The notes beneath the pieces are model-generated. The model had not been told where the DNA came from and made no database searches. It was given only the letters and a program-made list of their open reading frames with translations. 64,000 nucleotides of DNA from Polyangia bacterium (GTDB lineage Bacteria; Myxococcota_A; Polyangia; Nannocystales; Nannocystaceae), in the NCBI GenBank assembly GCA_030424595.1, contig JAUHWG010000001.1:124001-188000 (forward strand), read 5' to 3'. Shown here piece after piece: positions 15,843-23,617 of this stretch. The position numbers and the translations under genes were made by a program. Within the stretch, counting starts at the first letter, position 1, and each line of letters begins with the position of its first letter.

Positions 15843-17339
15843 ATGGCAATTCGATACACAGCAATAGGTGCGCTGGCGTTGGGGATGATGGTCGCGGGCT
15901 GTAGCGGTGACGATGTGATCAGCTCGGCCACCGATGCCACCGACTCGGATACCGAGTCCACCTCGTCGACCTCGTCGACCTCCTCGACCTCCTCGACCTC
16001 GTCCTCGACCGGCCCCGAGACGACGACGGGCACGACGACGGACACGACCACCACCACCACAGACACGACCACCACCACCTCGGACACGACCACCACCACC
16101 TCGGGCCCGGGGACCGAGTCGGACACGGACGTGACCGCGACCGACACCGACACCGGCACCGGCACCGACACCGACGGCCCGACCTGCGAAGACGGCCTGC
16201 AAAACGGTGATGAGAGCGACGTCGACTGCGGCGGCTCCTGTCTCCCCTGCGCCGACGGACTGCTCTGCAACGACGCCCCCGACTGCATCTCGGGGAATTG
16301 CCAAGACGGGCTCTGCGCGCCGAACGAGCAGTGCAACAACGGCGAGCTCGACGACGGCGAGACCGACGTCGACTGCGGCGGCTCCTGTGGCCCCTGCGAG
16401 GCCGGCCAGATGTGCCTCGGCGACGAGGACTGCCTCGGCGCCTGCGTCGACGGATTCTGCGACGCGACCGAGTGCCTGGAGGACGTCGACTGCGAGGGCA
16501 AGAACGACGAGTGTGCGGTCCACACCTGCGTCGAGTCGGCCTGCGTCCCCGAGGCGATCAACGAGGGCGGCGACTGTGACGCTGACAACCTCTGCGAGCC
16601 CCAGAAGACCTGCACCGCGGGGGTCTGCGGCGGCGGCGCGCCCGTCGACTGCTCCGACCTCGACAACGGCTGCACCGTCGGCCTCTGCAACCCACAGGAC
16701 GGTCAGTGCATCGCTGAGGTCGCGCCCAATGACACGCCGTGCCAGGCAGCGCTCGGCTGTGGCGACGCCGCGGTCTGCACCGACGGGGCCTGCGTCGACC
16801 CGGACGGCGAGGCGTTCTTCTACGAACCCTTCTCGAACAACGACAACGGCTGGACCCTCGACACGGAGTGGGAGATCGGGCCTGCGGTCGCGGGATGTGG
16901 CGATCCGGAGACGGACCACAGCCCCAGCGACGACAATGGCGTCGCCGGGGTGGTCCTGGGCGGATGCGCCACGACGGCCCTCCACGACTACTACTGCCTG
17001 ACCAGCCCCGTGTTCAACGCGAGCGCGTACCCCGGACAGGATCTGTGGTTGACCTTCTATCGCGATCTCTACAGCGACTACGCGCCCTACATGAAGAACA
17101 AGATCGAGGTCCGCGACAGCCAGGGCGCCTGGGTCACGGTCTACGAGACCTTCGGCGCCCCCGGGATCAACGACAGCGAGTGGACGTACCAAGAGTACGA
17201 TCTCAACGCGTTGAAGGAGAAGAACGAGACCATGCAGATCCGCTGGTGCAACAACATCGGCAACGGCGGCGCCTTCAACCGCGGCTCGTGGAACATCGAC
17301 GACGTGGTCCTCGGACCTGCGATGTGCCAGCCCTACTGA
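15843..17339 (+). CDS. Cys-rich surface lipoprotein with Thr/Ser stalk
   Basis: 498 residues. Signal peptide with lipobox VAGC (C20). Residues ~25-120 form a stalk made of SST, TTT and TDTDTG repeats. Then come Cys-rich repeats typical of Nannocystineae ([30 protein letters not shown] and further C-x-x-G-x-C units, ~120-320). The last ~160 residues ([22 protein letters not shown] to [13 protein letters not shown]) resemble a jelly-roll/MAM-like adhesion or carbohydrate-binding domain. Predicted to be displayed on the cell surface with disulfides; partner unknown. Confidence 0.82.
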   Translation: MAIRYTAIGALALGMMVAGCSGDDVISSATDATDSDTESTSSTSSTSSTSSTSSSTGPETTTGTTTDTTTTTTDTTTTTSDTTTTTSGPGTESDTDVTATDTDTGTGTDTDGPTCEDGLQNGDESDVDCGGSCLPCADGLLCNDAPDCISGNCQDGLCAPNEQCNNGELDDGETDVDCGGSCGPCEAGQMCLGDEDCLGACVDGFCDATECLEDVDCEGKNDECAVHTCVESACVPEAINEGGDCDADNLCEPQKTCTAGVCGGGAPVDCSDLDNGCTVGLCNPQDGQCIAEVAPNDTPCQAALGCGDAAVCTDGACVDPDGEAFFYEPFSNNDNGWTLDTEWEIGPAVAGCGDPETDHSPSDDNGVAGVVLGGCATTALHDYYCLTSPVFNASAYPGQDLWLTFYRDLYSDYAPYMKNKIEVRDSQGAWVTVYETFGAPGINDSEWTYQEYDLNALKEKNETMQIRWCNNIGNGGAFNRGSWNIDDVVLGPAMCQPY

Positions 17340-17344
17340 GCCTC

Positions 17345-17404
17345 GCCTGAACCCGGGCCTGAACCCGGGCCTGAACCCGGGCCTGAACCCGGGCCTGAAC
17401 CCGC
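17345..17404 (+). repeat. Minisatellite, five 12-bp units
   Basis: GCCTGAACCCGG is repeated five times (the last with one change), starting five bases after a lipoprotein stop codon. It separates that gene from the promoter of the next. Confidence 0.9.
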
Positions 17405-17481
17405 GGCTCGCCCTCGAAGCGTACGGCCTCCCCTCGCGCCCATCGGCCCAGGGGAGGCCGCTTCGTGCTCCGCGTCCGCGC

Positions 17482-17487
17482 TATACT
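17482..17487 (+). promoter_or_regulatory. Putative -10 box TATACT
   Basis: TATACT, close to the sigma-70 consensus, ends nine bases before the ATG at 17497. No Shine-Dalgarno site is present, so the transcript may be leaderless or nearly so. Confidence 0.5.
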
Positions 17488-17496
17488 CCGGCGCCC

Positions 17497-20214
17497 ATGG
17501 GCGCACTCGACCCGATCCGCCGACACTTCGTCGAGCCCGCACTCCGACGACGATGGCTCCTCGGCGCCTACGTCCTCGGGCTCAGCGCGTTCCCCCTGGT
17601 CGGCACCTTGGGCTACGAGAACAGCGTCGCCCTGACCGCGCCGATGAGCGTCCTCGGGGTCTTCGTCGGCGTCGACGCGGTCCGCCGGACCAAGACCCCG
17701 ACCCTCGACGCTGTCACCCGCGGAGCCGCCAGCGAGCTCTTCGGCCTCGCGGCGCTCGCGGTCGGCCTCCTGCTCATCGCCCAGCTCTGGCACCCGAGCT
17801 GCGATCCCGGCGGCGGCCTCCTCTATTTCCTCACAGGTCCCCTCATCTCCGCAGGCCTCGGCGCGATCTCGGGGATCGCCGCCGCGACCCTCTTCAAGGA
17901 TCCCTCCCGGCGCTGGCGGATGGCGCTCGTCGGCCTCGTCCCGCTCGGCTTTTGCCTGGTGGTCGGGCTCATGCGCCTCTACCTCGACCCCGTCGTCTAC
18001 GCGCTCGATCCCTTCTGGGGCTACTTCGCCGGGCCGATCTACGACGAGGCGATCGCCCTCGACGGCCGCTATCTCCTCTTCCGCGCCTACAACCTGCTCC
18101 TCGCCGGGGCGACCCTCGCCGCCGTCCGCCTCTGGGGCGAGGAGGCGCTCGCAAACGCCACGCGGACCCCGAGCAACCGCGTCCACCTCACGCCCAGGGC
18201 CCGCCTCGCCGCCCACCCCTGGGCGGCCGCGACCCTCGCGCTGTGCCTGACGATGGGCGCCTTCTTCGGCCTCCAGCCCGCGCGCTTCGGCTTCCACTCG
18301 ACCGTCGGCGGGATCGCCGAGGTGCTCTCCGGCACCCGGACCAGCGACCACTTCGTCATCCGCTACGCGCCGACCTCGCAGACCGCCCGCGAGATCGACG
18401 TCGTCACGGCCGAGCTCGAGTTCGCCTACCACCGGCTCCAGGCGGCGATGGGTCGGGCGCCCGCGAGCCGCGTCGAGGTCTTCATCTTCCCGACGCCTGA
18501 GCTCAAGCGGCAGGTCATCGGCGCCGGCCGGACCGAGGTCGCCCCGCCCTGGCGCCTCCAGCTCTACCTCAACCACCAGCCCTTCCCGGCGAAGGTGATG
18601 CCCCACGAGCTCGCCCACGCCTTCGAGAGCACGATCGGCGACTCCGTCTTCGGCGTCAGCGGCCGCCTCGACCGCAGCGGCCTGCGCCTCAACCTGGCGC
18701 TCGTCGAGGGCTTCGCCGTGGCCATGGCTCCGCGCCCGCGCGACGGCCTCGACCTCCACGACACCGCCGCGATCCTCGACAGGCTGGAGCTCCGCCCGGA
18801 GCTGGGAAAGATCATGGGGATCGGGTTTTGGGGCCAGTCGTCGCGTCCGGCCTACACCGCCGCCGGCTCCTTCTGCCTCTGGCTCGCCGAGACCCGCGGG
18901 GTCAAGGCGCTGGCTGACCTCTACGGCTCCGCCGGCGACTTTGGCGGGACCTACGGCGAGAGCCTCGGCGCCCTCGAGGGCGAGTGGCTCACCTTTCTCC
19001 GCGCCCGCGAGCTTCGACCCCGCGACGTCGAGGCGCTGCGCCAGCTCTTTGAGCGCCGCTCGATCTTCCAGCGACCCTGCGCCCACCGGGCCGCGGACCT
19101 CGCCGCCGAGGCGAACGCAGCCGCGGCCCGCGGCGATCTCCAGGAGAGCCTCGAAGCCCTCGGCACCCTCTGCATGATCGAGCCCGACCGCCCGGAGCAT
19201 CAGATCGGCAGGGCCAACGTCCTCGCCCAGGCCGACGATCTTGCGGCCGCGACCCAGGTCCTGGAGTCCGCCCTGCGAAGCCCCGGCACGACCTCGACCC
19301 TGAGGGTCCTGACCTACGAGCGGCTCGGCGATGTCGCCCTGGTCCGCGGCGCCCTCGCCGAGGCCGCGCGTCACTACCAAGACGCCCTCGCCGGCAGCAC
19401 CACGGAGGCCCAGGCCCGCAACCTCCAGGTCAAGCTCCTCGCCGCCAGCGACCCCGCCCTCAGCCCCTACCTCCGCGACTACTTCCTCCTCTTCGTCTCC
19501 CCCGCCGTCCGCCCGACCGTCCCCCTGCGCCGCCTCTACGCCGCCCGCAGGCTCGCCGAGCTGCCCGCCTACGCCCCGCTCGGCGAGTACCTGACCGGGC
19601 TCCAGCTCCTCAGCGTCGAGGATCCCCAGGGCGCCGCCGACCACCTCGAGCGCAGCCTCGCGCCGGCCCCCGGAGCCCTGCCGCTCCACTCGCCCGAGCT
19701 GCTCCGCTCCGCCCGCCTCCACCTCGTCAACGCCCTGGTCCAGACCCGCCGCTACGACCGGGCCGAGCAGGTGCTGAGCCTCCTAGAGGCCGACCCGGAG
19801 ATCGGCAACGGCCACCGCGTCACCTTCGCCGAGTGGCGCGCCCGGATCGAGTTCTTCCGCGGCGCTCTCCCGGCCCCTCCCGGCCTCGGCCTGCCGCAGC
19901 TCCCGAGCGCGCCGTCGGACGCGGCCCCTACCCCGCTCCCGCAGGACGCCGACACCGACGGGAGCCTGGCCGAGGAGGCAGGCGCCCCCGCTGATGAGGC
20001 CGACCCCGACCCGGACGCGGACGAGGCCGACCCGCAGACGACGGTCCATGAGGCGAAGCCCGCCTCGGAGGCGACCCGAGCGTCGCCGCCCGGGGCTGAG
20101 GCCCCGACAGCGGCCCCGACAGAAGCCCCAACAGAAGCCCCGACAGCGGCCTCCAGCGAAGGCGCTGGCGCGCTCGGCCGCGCCCCACAGGCGCCCTCGG
20201 CCGAGGTCCCGTGA
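17497..20214 (+). CDS. Membrane protein with gluzincin-type metallopeptidase motif and TPR region
   Basis: 905 residues. About six to seven hydrophobic segments lie in residues ~20-280. A soluble part follows with the zinc-peptidase motif MPHELAHAF (H370, E371, H374) and, about 40 residues later, EGFAVAMAPRP, whose glutamate fits the third zinc ligand of gluzincins. Residues ~520-800 form TPR-like helical repeats (LAAEANAAAARGDLQESLEAL and others). The tail is Ala/Pro/Glu-rich with EAPTEAPT repeats. It should be an inner-membrane protease of the Ste24/M48-like or DUF-type group; the substrate is unknown. Its stop overlaps the start of the cycloisomerase homologue (GTGA). Confidence 0.7.
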   Translation: MGALDPIRRHFVEPALRRRWLLGAYVLGLSAFPLVGTLGYENSVALTAPMSVLGVFVGVDAVRRTKTPTLDAVTRGAASELFGLAALAVGLLLIAQLWHPSCDPGGGLLYFLTGPLISAGLGAISGIAAATLFKDPSRRWRMALVGLVPLGFCLVVGLMRLYLDPVVYALDPFWGYFAGPIYDEAIALDGRYLLFRAYNLLLAGATLAAVRLWGEEALANATRTPSNRVHLTPRARLAAHPWAAATLALCLTMGAFFGLQPARFGFHSTVGGIAEVLSGTRTSDHFVIRYAPTSQTAREIDVVTAELEFAYHRLQAAMGRAPASRVEVFIFPTPELKRQVIGAGRTEVAPPWRLQLYLNHQPFPAKVMPHELAHAFESTIGDSVFGVSGRLDRSGLRLNLALVEGFAVAMAPRPRDGLDLHDTAAILDRLELRPELGKIMGIGFWGQSSRPAYTAAGSFCLWLAETRGVKALADLYGSAGDFGGTYGESLGALEGEWLTFLRARELRPRDVEALRQLFERRSIFQRPCAHRAADLAAEANAAAARGDLQESLEALGTLCMIEPDRPEHQIGRANVLAQADDLAAATQVLESALRSPGTTSTLRVLTYERLGDVALVRGALAEAARHYQDALAGSTTEAQARNLQVKLLAASDPALSPYLRDYFLLFVSPAVRPTVPLRRLYAARRLAELPAYAPLGEYLTGLQLLSVEDPQGAADHLERSLAPAPGALPLHSPELLRSARLHLVNALVQTRRYDRAEQVLSLLEADPEIGNGHRVTFAEWRARIEFFRGALPAPPGLGLPQLPSAPSDAAPTPLPQDADTDGSLAEEAGAPADEADPDPDADEADPQTTVHEAKPASEATRASPPGAEAPTAAPTEAPTEAPTAASSEGAGALGRAPQAPSAEVP

Positions 20215-21074
20215 TCCCCGCGAGCTGGTCCCCCGAGCACCCGGGCAAGGCAGCCGCGGAGCGCTGGTACCTCATCTTCACCCCGATCTGGGGGGTTGTC
20301 GCCGCGGTCGTCATGCTCGGCGGAGCGCCCCTGGTCTGGCGCGGCGTCGCCTGGGGCGATTGGGCATACATGGCCTTTGGAGCAGGTCTATGGATCGCCC
20401 TGCTCGTCGGCGGCGCCCTCTCGGCGCCGGCGAGCGAGAGGGCGCGCCCCTGGTGGCGGCGCAGCCACAGCAAGATCCAGGCGTGGATGCTGATCTTCGC
20501 CTGCCTCGGGAACTACTACAGCGAGTACTTCTACGAGATCCTGCACATGCACTACGGCTTCGGCACCGGCTGGAACCTGCACTCGGTGCCGCTCTTCCTC
20601 TACCCGCTGACCGCCGTCTACTTCACGACCTACTCGACCTTGCTCAACATCGGCGCTCGAGCGCTGCGGGCGAGGATCCCCGCCCGGGCGAGGCGGCTCC
20701 GCGCCCTCGCCTACCTGCCCCTGTGCTTCGTCGTCGCCGGCTTGGAGACGCTCCTCAACGCCAACCCGTGGATCCACGAGGTCTTCTGCTACGACGACCT
20801 CAGCTTCGCCCTCGGCTTCGGCACGCTGATGTACGGCCTGTGGTTTGTCGTCACAGCCCCGCTCTGGGCCTGGATCGACGAGCGCGCGGAGGACGACGCC
20901 TCGCTCCGCCAGACCCTCATCACGGCCCTCGCCGGCTTTATGCTCGTCCTCTGCGTCAACGAGCTCGTCCGCGAGTGGGTGGCGCCCCGCTTCACGACGG
21001 TCGAACGCGGCGCCGTCGGCCTCGACGATCACGCGGGGAGCTGCCTCGCCGAGCCCCGCCCCCGCTGGTGGTAG
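20211..21074 (+). CDS. Cycloeucalenol cycloisomerase-like membrane protein (sterol biosynthesis)
   Basis: 287 residues, GTG start overlapping the previous stop. About seven hydrophobic segments. The ordered motifs ERWYLIFTPIWG, KIQAWMLIFACLGNYYSEYF, W(N)LHSVPLFLYPL, LETLLNANPWIHE and YGLWFVVTAPLW match, by recollection, the plant enzyme CPI1 in order and spacing (plant: SKRW-ELFF, VWIIIFSYVGNYFWTHYFF, NNVPHTTFLL, LETLAIANFPYYE, FYAIYFIVSFPMF). That enzyme opens the cyclopropane ring of cycloeucalenol or related 9,19-cyclosterols. Nannocystineae are known sterol producers, which supports a sterol role. No other sterol gene is in the window. It could also act on a different lipid. Confidence 0.68.
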   Translation: MIPASWSPEHPGKAAAERWYLIFTPIWGVVAAVVMLGGAPLVWRGVAWGDWAYMAFGAGLWIALLVGGALSAPASERARPWWRRSHSKIQAWMLIFACLGNYYSEYFYEILHMHYGFGTGWNLHSVPLFLYPLTAVYFTTYSTLLNIGARALRARIPARARRLRALAYLPLCFVVAGLETLLNANPWIHEVFCYDDLSFALGFGTLMYGLWFVVTAPLWAWIDERAEDDASLRQTLITALAGFMLVLCVNELVREWVAPRFTTVERGAVGLDDHAGSCLAEPRPRWW

Positions 21075-21106
21075 GGCTCGCGCCCCAGACCCCCCGAGAC
21101 GACCTG

Positions 21107-21628
21107 CTAGATACCCTTGGTGATGAGCCAGCTCTCGCCGTCGCGGAGCAGCTCGAACTTGGCGTAGTCCTGCTTGCGGGCGAAGCGGGGCTGGAGCCGC
21201 GGCGTCCCGTCCTCGGCGAGGATCGGCTTCATGTGGAAGGCCGCGTCGATCCAGACATGAACGGTCGCCCGCTCGTTGCGGACGTAGATGTCCAGGTACT
21301 CCATCGTGAAGCGGATCGAGTCGACCTGGGCGAGGCGGACCCGGAGCAGCTCCGGCAGCTCCTCGTAGACGATGTCATCGCTCGGATCGTCGGTGCCAGA
21401 CTCGTCGTAGTAGGTCTCGTGGGTCGACGAGATGATCGTCGCCCGGTCCTGACGGACCATCGCCGTCCGGTAGCGCTCGAGCACCTGGAGGATCTCCCGG
21501 TTCTCATCGGTGTCCGGGATCTCGGTGCCGGGGATCGTCGGTACGTTCTTGCAGCCCGTGGCCGACGGCGCGGCGAGGACAACGGCGAGGGCGAGGAGGA
21601 GACGACGGCTGAGCTTCCGGGCGATCAT
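21107..21628 (-). CDS. NTF2-like lipoprotein of unknown function
   Basis: 173 residues. A basic N-region (MIARKLSRR), hydrophobic core and lipobox ATGC (C26) mark it as a lipoprotein. The mature part begins with a helix (NREILQVLERYRTAMVRQD) and continues with strands VRLAQVDSIRFTMEYLDIYV and ATVHVWIDAAFHMKP, the pattern of an NTF2-like cone fold. Convergent with the cycloisomerase gene, stop codons 32 bases apart. No enzyme motif is visible; ligand or partner unknown. Confidence 0.72.
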   Translation of the reverse strand: MIARKLSRRLLLALAVVLAAPSATGCKNVPTIPGTEIPDTDENREILQVLERYRTAMVRQDRATIISSTHETYYDESGTDDPSDDIVYEELPELLRVRLAQVDSIRFTMEYLDIYVRNERATVHVWIDAAFHMKPILAEDGTPRLQPRFARKQDYAKFELLRDGESWLITKGI

Positions 21629-21849
21629 GCGTGGCAGACCTGAGGGATCGTGGGGGTTGGTACAGCAAAGCGCCCGCCAACGCCAGGGTTCAACCTATCT
21701 CACAGGAAAACAGGGGGTTAGGGCGCCCGCTGAGGCCTCGCAGGAGGACGGATCTGACAAATTGTCACGACCCTCTCCCTGTCGGTGTCAGGCCGTCCAG
21801 GCGCGGCGACACCGCGCTCTTACGGCCCCCGCTCCCCGGCCCTGCTCGC

Positions 21850-21855
21850 TATTAT
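21850..21855 (+). promoter_or_regulatory. Putative -10 box TATTAT
   Basis: TATTAT ends six bases before the GTG at 21862. This supports the short PilZ gene start and a leaderless transcript. Confidence 0.45.
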
Positions 21856-21861
21856 CCGCCG

Positions 21862-22182
21862 GTGGCCGAAGCACGATTCCATCCCCGCCTGCGGATCCAC
21901 GCCCGCGCCGACGTGATCGGCACCGAAGTCCTCCTCGCCCGACCGCTGGAGGACGTCAGCCTCGGCGGCTGCAAATTCAAGGGGCCCGCGTGGGAGGAGA
22001 CCGGCGCCGCGGTGACGATGATCCTCTCCTTCCCGGAGCTCGGCGATGTCCACCTGCCCCTCTCGGGCGTGGTCGTCCGGGCGAGCGAGCGCGACATGGC
22101 GATCCACTTCCAGGGGATGAGCGACGAGCAGCGCTCCCAGCTCACGCACAACATCGACGCCTGCGTCGAGGCCCACAGCTAG
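21862..22182 (+). CDS. PilZ domain protein
   Basis: 106 residues from the GTG at 21862; the frame is open further upstream but that part reads as non-coding (Arg/Pro-rich, poor codon bias) and includes the TATTAT box. The N-terminal RFHPRLRIHAR gives the arginine cluster of the c-di-GMP binding loop, and DVSLGGC is the second PilZ motif (D/N-x-S-x-x-G). The remaining strands end in AIHFQGMSDEQRSQL. It probably binds cyclic di-GMP and relays the signal to a partner. The next gene, 13 bases on, is an alternative sigma factor. Confidence 0.78.
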   Translation: MAEARFHPRLRIHARADVIGTEVLLARPLEDVSLGGCKFKGPAWEETGAAVTMILSFPELGDVHLPLSGVVVRASERDMAIHFQGMSDEQRSQLTHNIDACVEAHS

Positions 22183-22195
22183 CCGCCGCCGCGCC

Positions 22196-22903
22196 ATGAC
22201 CGAAGGTCGCCTCAACAGCGAGCAGCAACGCCTGGTCGAGCGGGTCGCGCCGCGGGTCGTCAAGATCGCCCGCGCCGTCCGCTCGCAGGTCGGCACCCTC
22301 CAGGTCGAGGACTTTGAGAGCGCCGGCTACGAGGCCCTCGTCAAGGCCGCGCTGCGCTACGACCCGAGCACCGGCGTCCCCTTCTCGGGCTTCGCCTACC
22401 TGCGGATCCGCGGGGCGATGATCGACGCGGTCCGCTCGAAGAACCCGGCGATCCGCCAGCACCGACGGGCGTTGCGGGCGATGGCCGCGACCCAGGCGCT
22501 CTACGAAGAGGAGATCCAGCGGGCCGCGACCGACGGCGGCGCCGATCCGCGCAGCCTCAAGGAGCGGGTCGAGGCCGCGGCCGAGCTCATCCGCAAGACC
22601 ACCACCGCGGTGCTCCTGTCGAAGGCGAGCCCGGCGGATCCCGAGACCACCGGCGACACCGCCTCGCGGGCGGCCGACGAGGCGCTTATCGCGGCCGAGG
22701 CCAAGGAGCACCTGAGCGGCGCGATCGAGCGCTGCGACCCGGACGAGCGGGCGATGATCGAGGCGCTCTACCACCGCGAGATCAACATGCACGCCTACGC
22801 CGCGGAGGTCGGGGTCCACGTCAGCACGATCTCTCGCCGACACGCCCGGCTCCTCCGCAAGCTCAGCGATCTGATGGGCGCCCGCGCCGGACCGAGCTCA
22901 TGA
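22196..22903 (+). CDS. Sigma-70 family RNA polymerase sigma factor (FliA/WhiG-like)
   Basis: 235 residues. Region 2 is seen at VEDFESAGYEALVKAALRYDP and GFAYLRIRGAMIDAVRS, the latter typical of FliA/WhiG/SigB-group factors. A variable middle carries region 3. Region 4 is at DERAMIEALYHREINMHAYAAEVGVHVSTISRRHARLLRKL, with a helix-turn-helix (HVSTISRRHARLL). It lies between a PilZ gene and a YscJ/FliF-like lipoprotein gene, with an ATGA overlap to the latter, which suggests a link to a secretion or motility system (inference). No anti-sigma factor is adjacent. Confidence 0.82.
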   Translation: MTEGRLNSEQQRLVERVAPRVVKIARAVRSQVGTLQVEDFESAGYEALVKAALRYDPSTGVPFSGFAYLRIRGAMIDAVRSKNPAIRQHRRALRAMAATQALYEEEIQRAATDGGADPRSLKERVEAAAELIRKTTTAVLLSKASPADPETTGDTASRAADEALIAAEAKEHLSGAIERCDPDERAMIEALYHREINMHAYAAEVGVHVSTISRRHARLLRKLSDLMGARAGPSS

Positions 22904-23592
22904 GCCCCCGAGCCGAACCTCGTGCGGGCACTCGTCCGGGCCCTCGTCCGGGCCCTCGTCCGGGCCCTCGTCCGGGCCCTCGTCCGGGCCCTCGTCCGGG
23001 CCCTCGTCCGGGCCTCGCCGTCGCTTGGACGGTCGGGCTCCTGGTGATGACGCTCGCCGCATGTGCGCCCCCCAACGCGACCCGCGGCGATCCGATCCGC
23101 GCCGGTGGGACCAGCAAGCCCAGCAAGCCCAGCAAGCCCAGCAGGCCCGGCAAAGCCAGCAAGGAGGCGCTCTTCGGCGATCCATCGCTGATGCCGACCC
23201 GCGACGGCGAGCGAGCCCGCGTCGAGATCGCCCTCGCCCGGACGATCGAGGAGCACCTCGCCGAGGACCCTCGGCTCACGGCGGTGCGCGCCCACGTGAC
23301 CAGCCCGAGCGGCCACAGCGGGGGGCCAACGCAGGTCGTGATCAGCTTCCGAGGCCCCCAGGAGGGCGCCCAGGCCCAGGAGTTGCGGGCCCGAGAGCTC
23401 GCGCTCGGGATCCTCGGCGATCCCGCGGCGCAGGTGACGATCGATCGGATCGAGGCCCCGCGAGGGGCGCAGGAGCCCTCCCCTGCGCAGGTCCGCCCGC
23501 TCAGCGTCGTCCTCGCCCTCGTCCTCCTCGCCCTCGGGGCCAGCGCAGGGATCAGCGTCGATCGTCTCCGTCGCCGACGCTCCCGCGTCTGA
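22900..23592 (+). CDS. YscJ/FliF-like lipoprotein with Gly-Pro-Arg-Pro N-terminal repeats
   Basis: 230 residues, ATGA overlap with the sigma factor. Residues ~11-38 are GPRP repeats coded by a minisatellite, placed unusually before the signal segment LAVAWTVGLLVMTLAAC (C55 lipobox). A Ser/Lys/Pro linker follows, then RARVEIALARTIEEHLAEDPRL...RAHVTSP and VVISFRG...ARELALGILGDPAAQVTIDRIEAP, which in order and pattern resembles the ring-building motif domain of YscJ/FliF/SctJ. A C-terminal transmembrane helix (LSVVLALVLLALGASAGI) and basic tail complete the SctJ-like layout. No other type III secretion gene is in the window, so this is a tentative call. Confidence 0.55.
   Translation: MSPRAEPRAGTRPGPRPGPRPGPRPGPRPGPRPGPRPGLAVAWTVGLLVMTLAACAPPNATRGDPIRAGGTSKPSKPSKPSRPGKASKEALFGDPSLMPTRDGERARVEIALARTIEEHLAEDPRLTAVRAHVTSPSGHSGGPTQVVISFRGPQEGAQAQELRARELALGILGDPAAQVTIDRIEAPRGAQEPSPAQVRPLSVVLALVLLALGASAGISVDRLRRRRSRV
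22931..23014 (+). repeat. In-frame minisatellite, seven perfect 12-bp units
   Basis: CTCGTCCGGGCC is repeated seven times without a mismatch inside the 5' end of the YscJ-like gene. It encodes alternating Pro/Gly/Arg residues. A second short array of AGCAAGCCC units follows at about 23113-23140 in the same gene. Confidence 0.92.
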
Positions 23593-23603
23593 GGATCGCC
23601 CGC

Positions 23604-23609
23604 TATCCT
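23604..23609 (+). promoter_or_regulatory. Putative -10 box TATCCT
   Basis: TATCCT ends eight bases before the ATG at 23618 and no Shine-Dalgarno site is present. Confidence 0.35.
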
Positions 23610-23617
23610 TGGCGGCG

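Noticed and set aside
17275..19722. 815-residue open frame on the minus strand opposite the metallopeptidase gene
   Set aside because: Composition is Gly/Ala/Arg/Glu-rich with no motifs; it mirrors the third-position GC bias of the plus-strand gene. Similar antisense frames at 3236-4456, 31219-33024 and 37319-39253 were rejected for the same reason.
21631..21861. N-terminal extension of the PilZ frame
   Set aside because: Poor codon bias, Arg/Pro-rich translation and an embedded TATTAT box; the GTG at 21862 is a better start.
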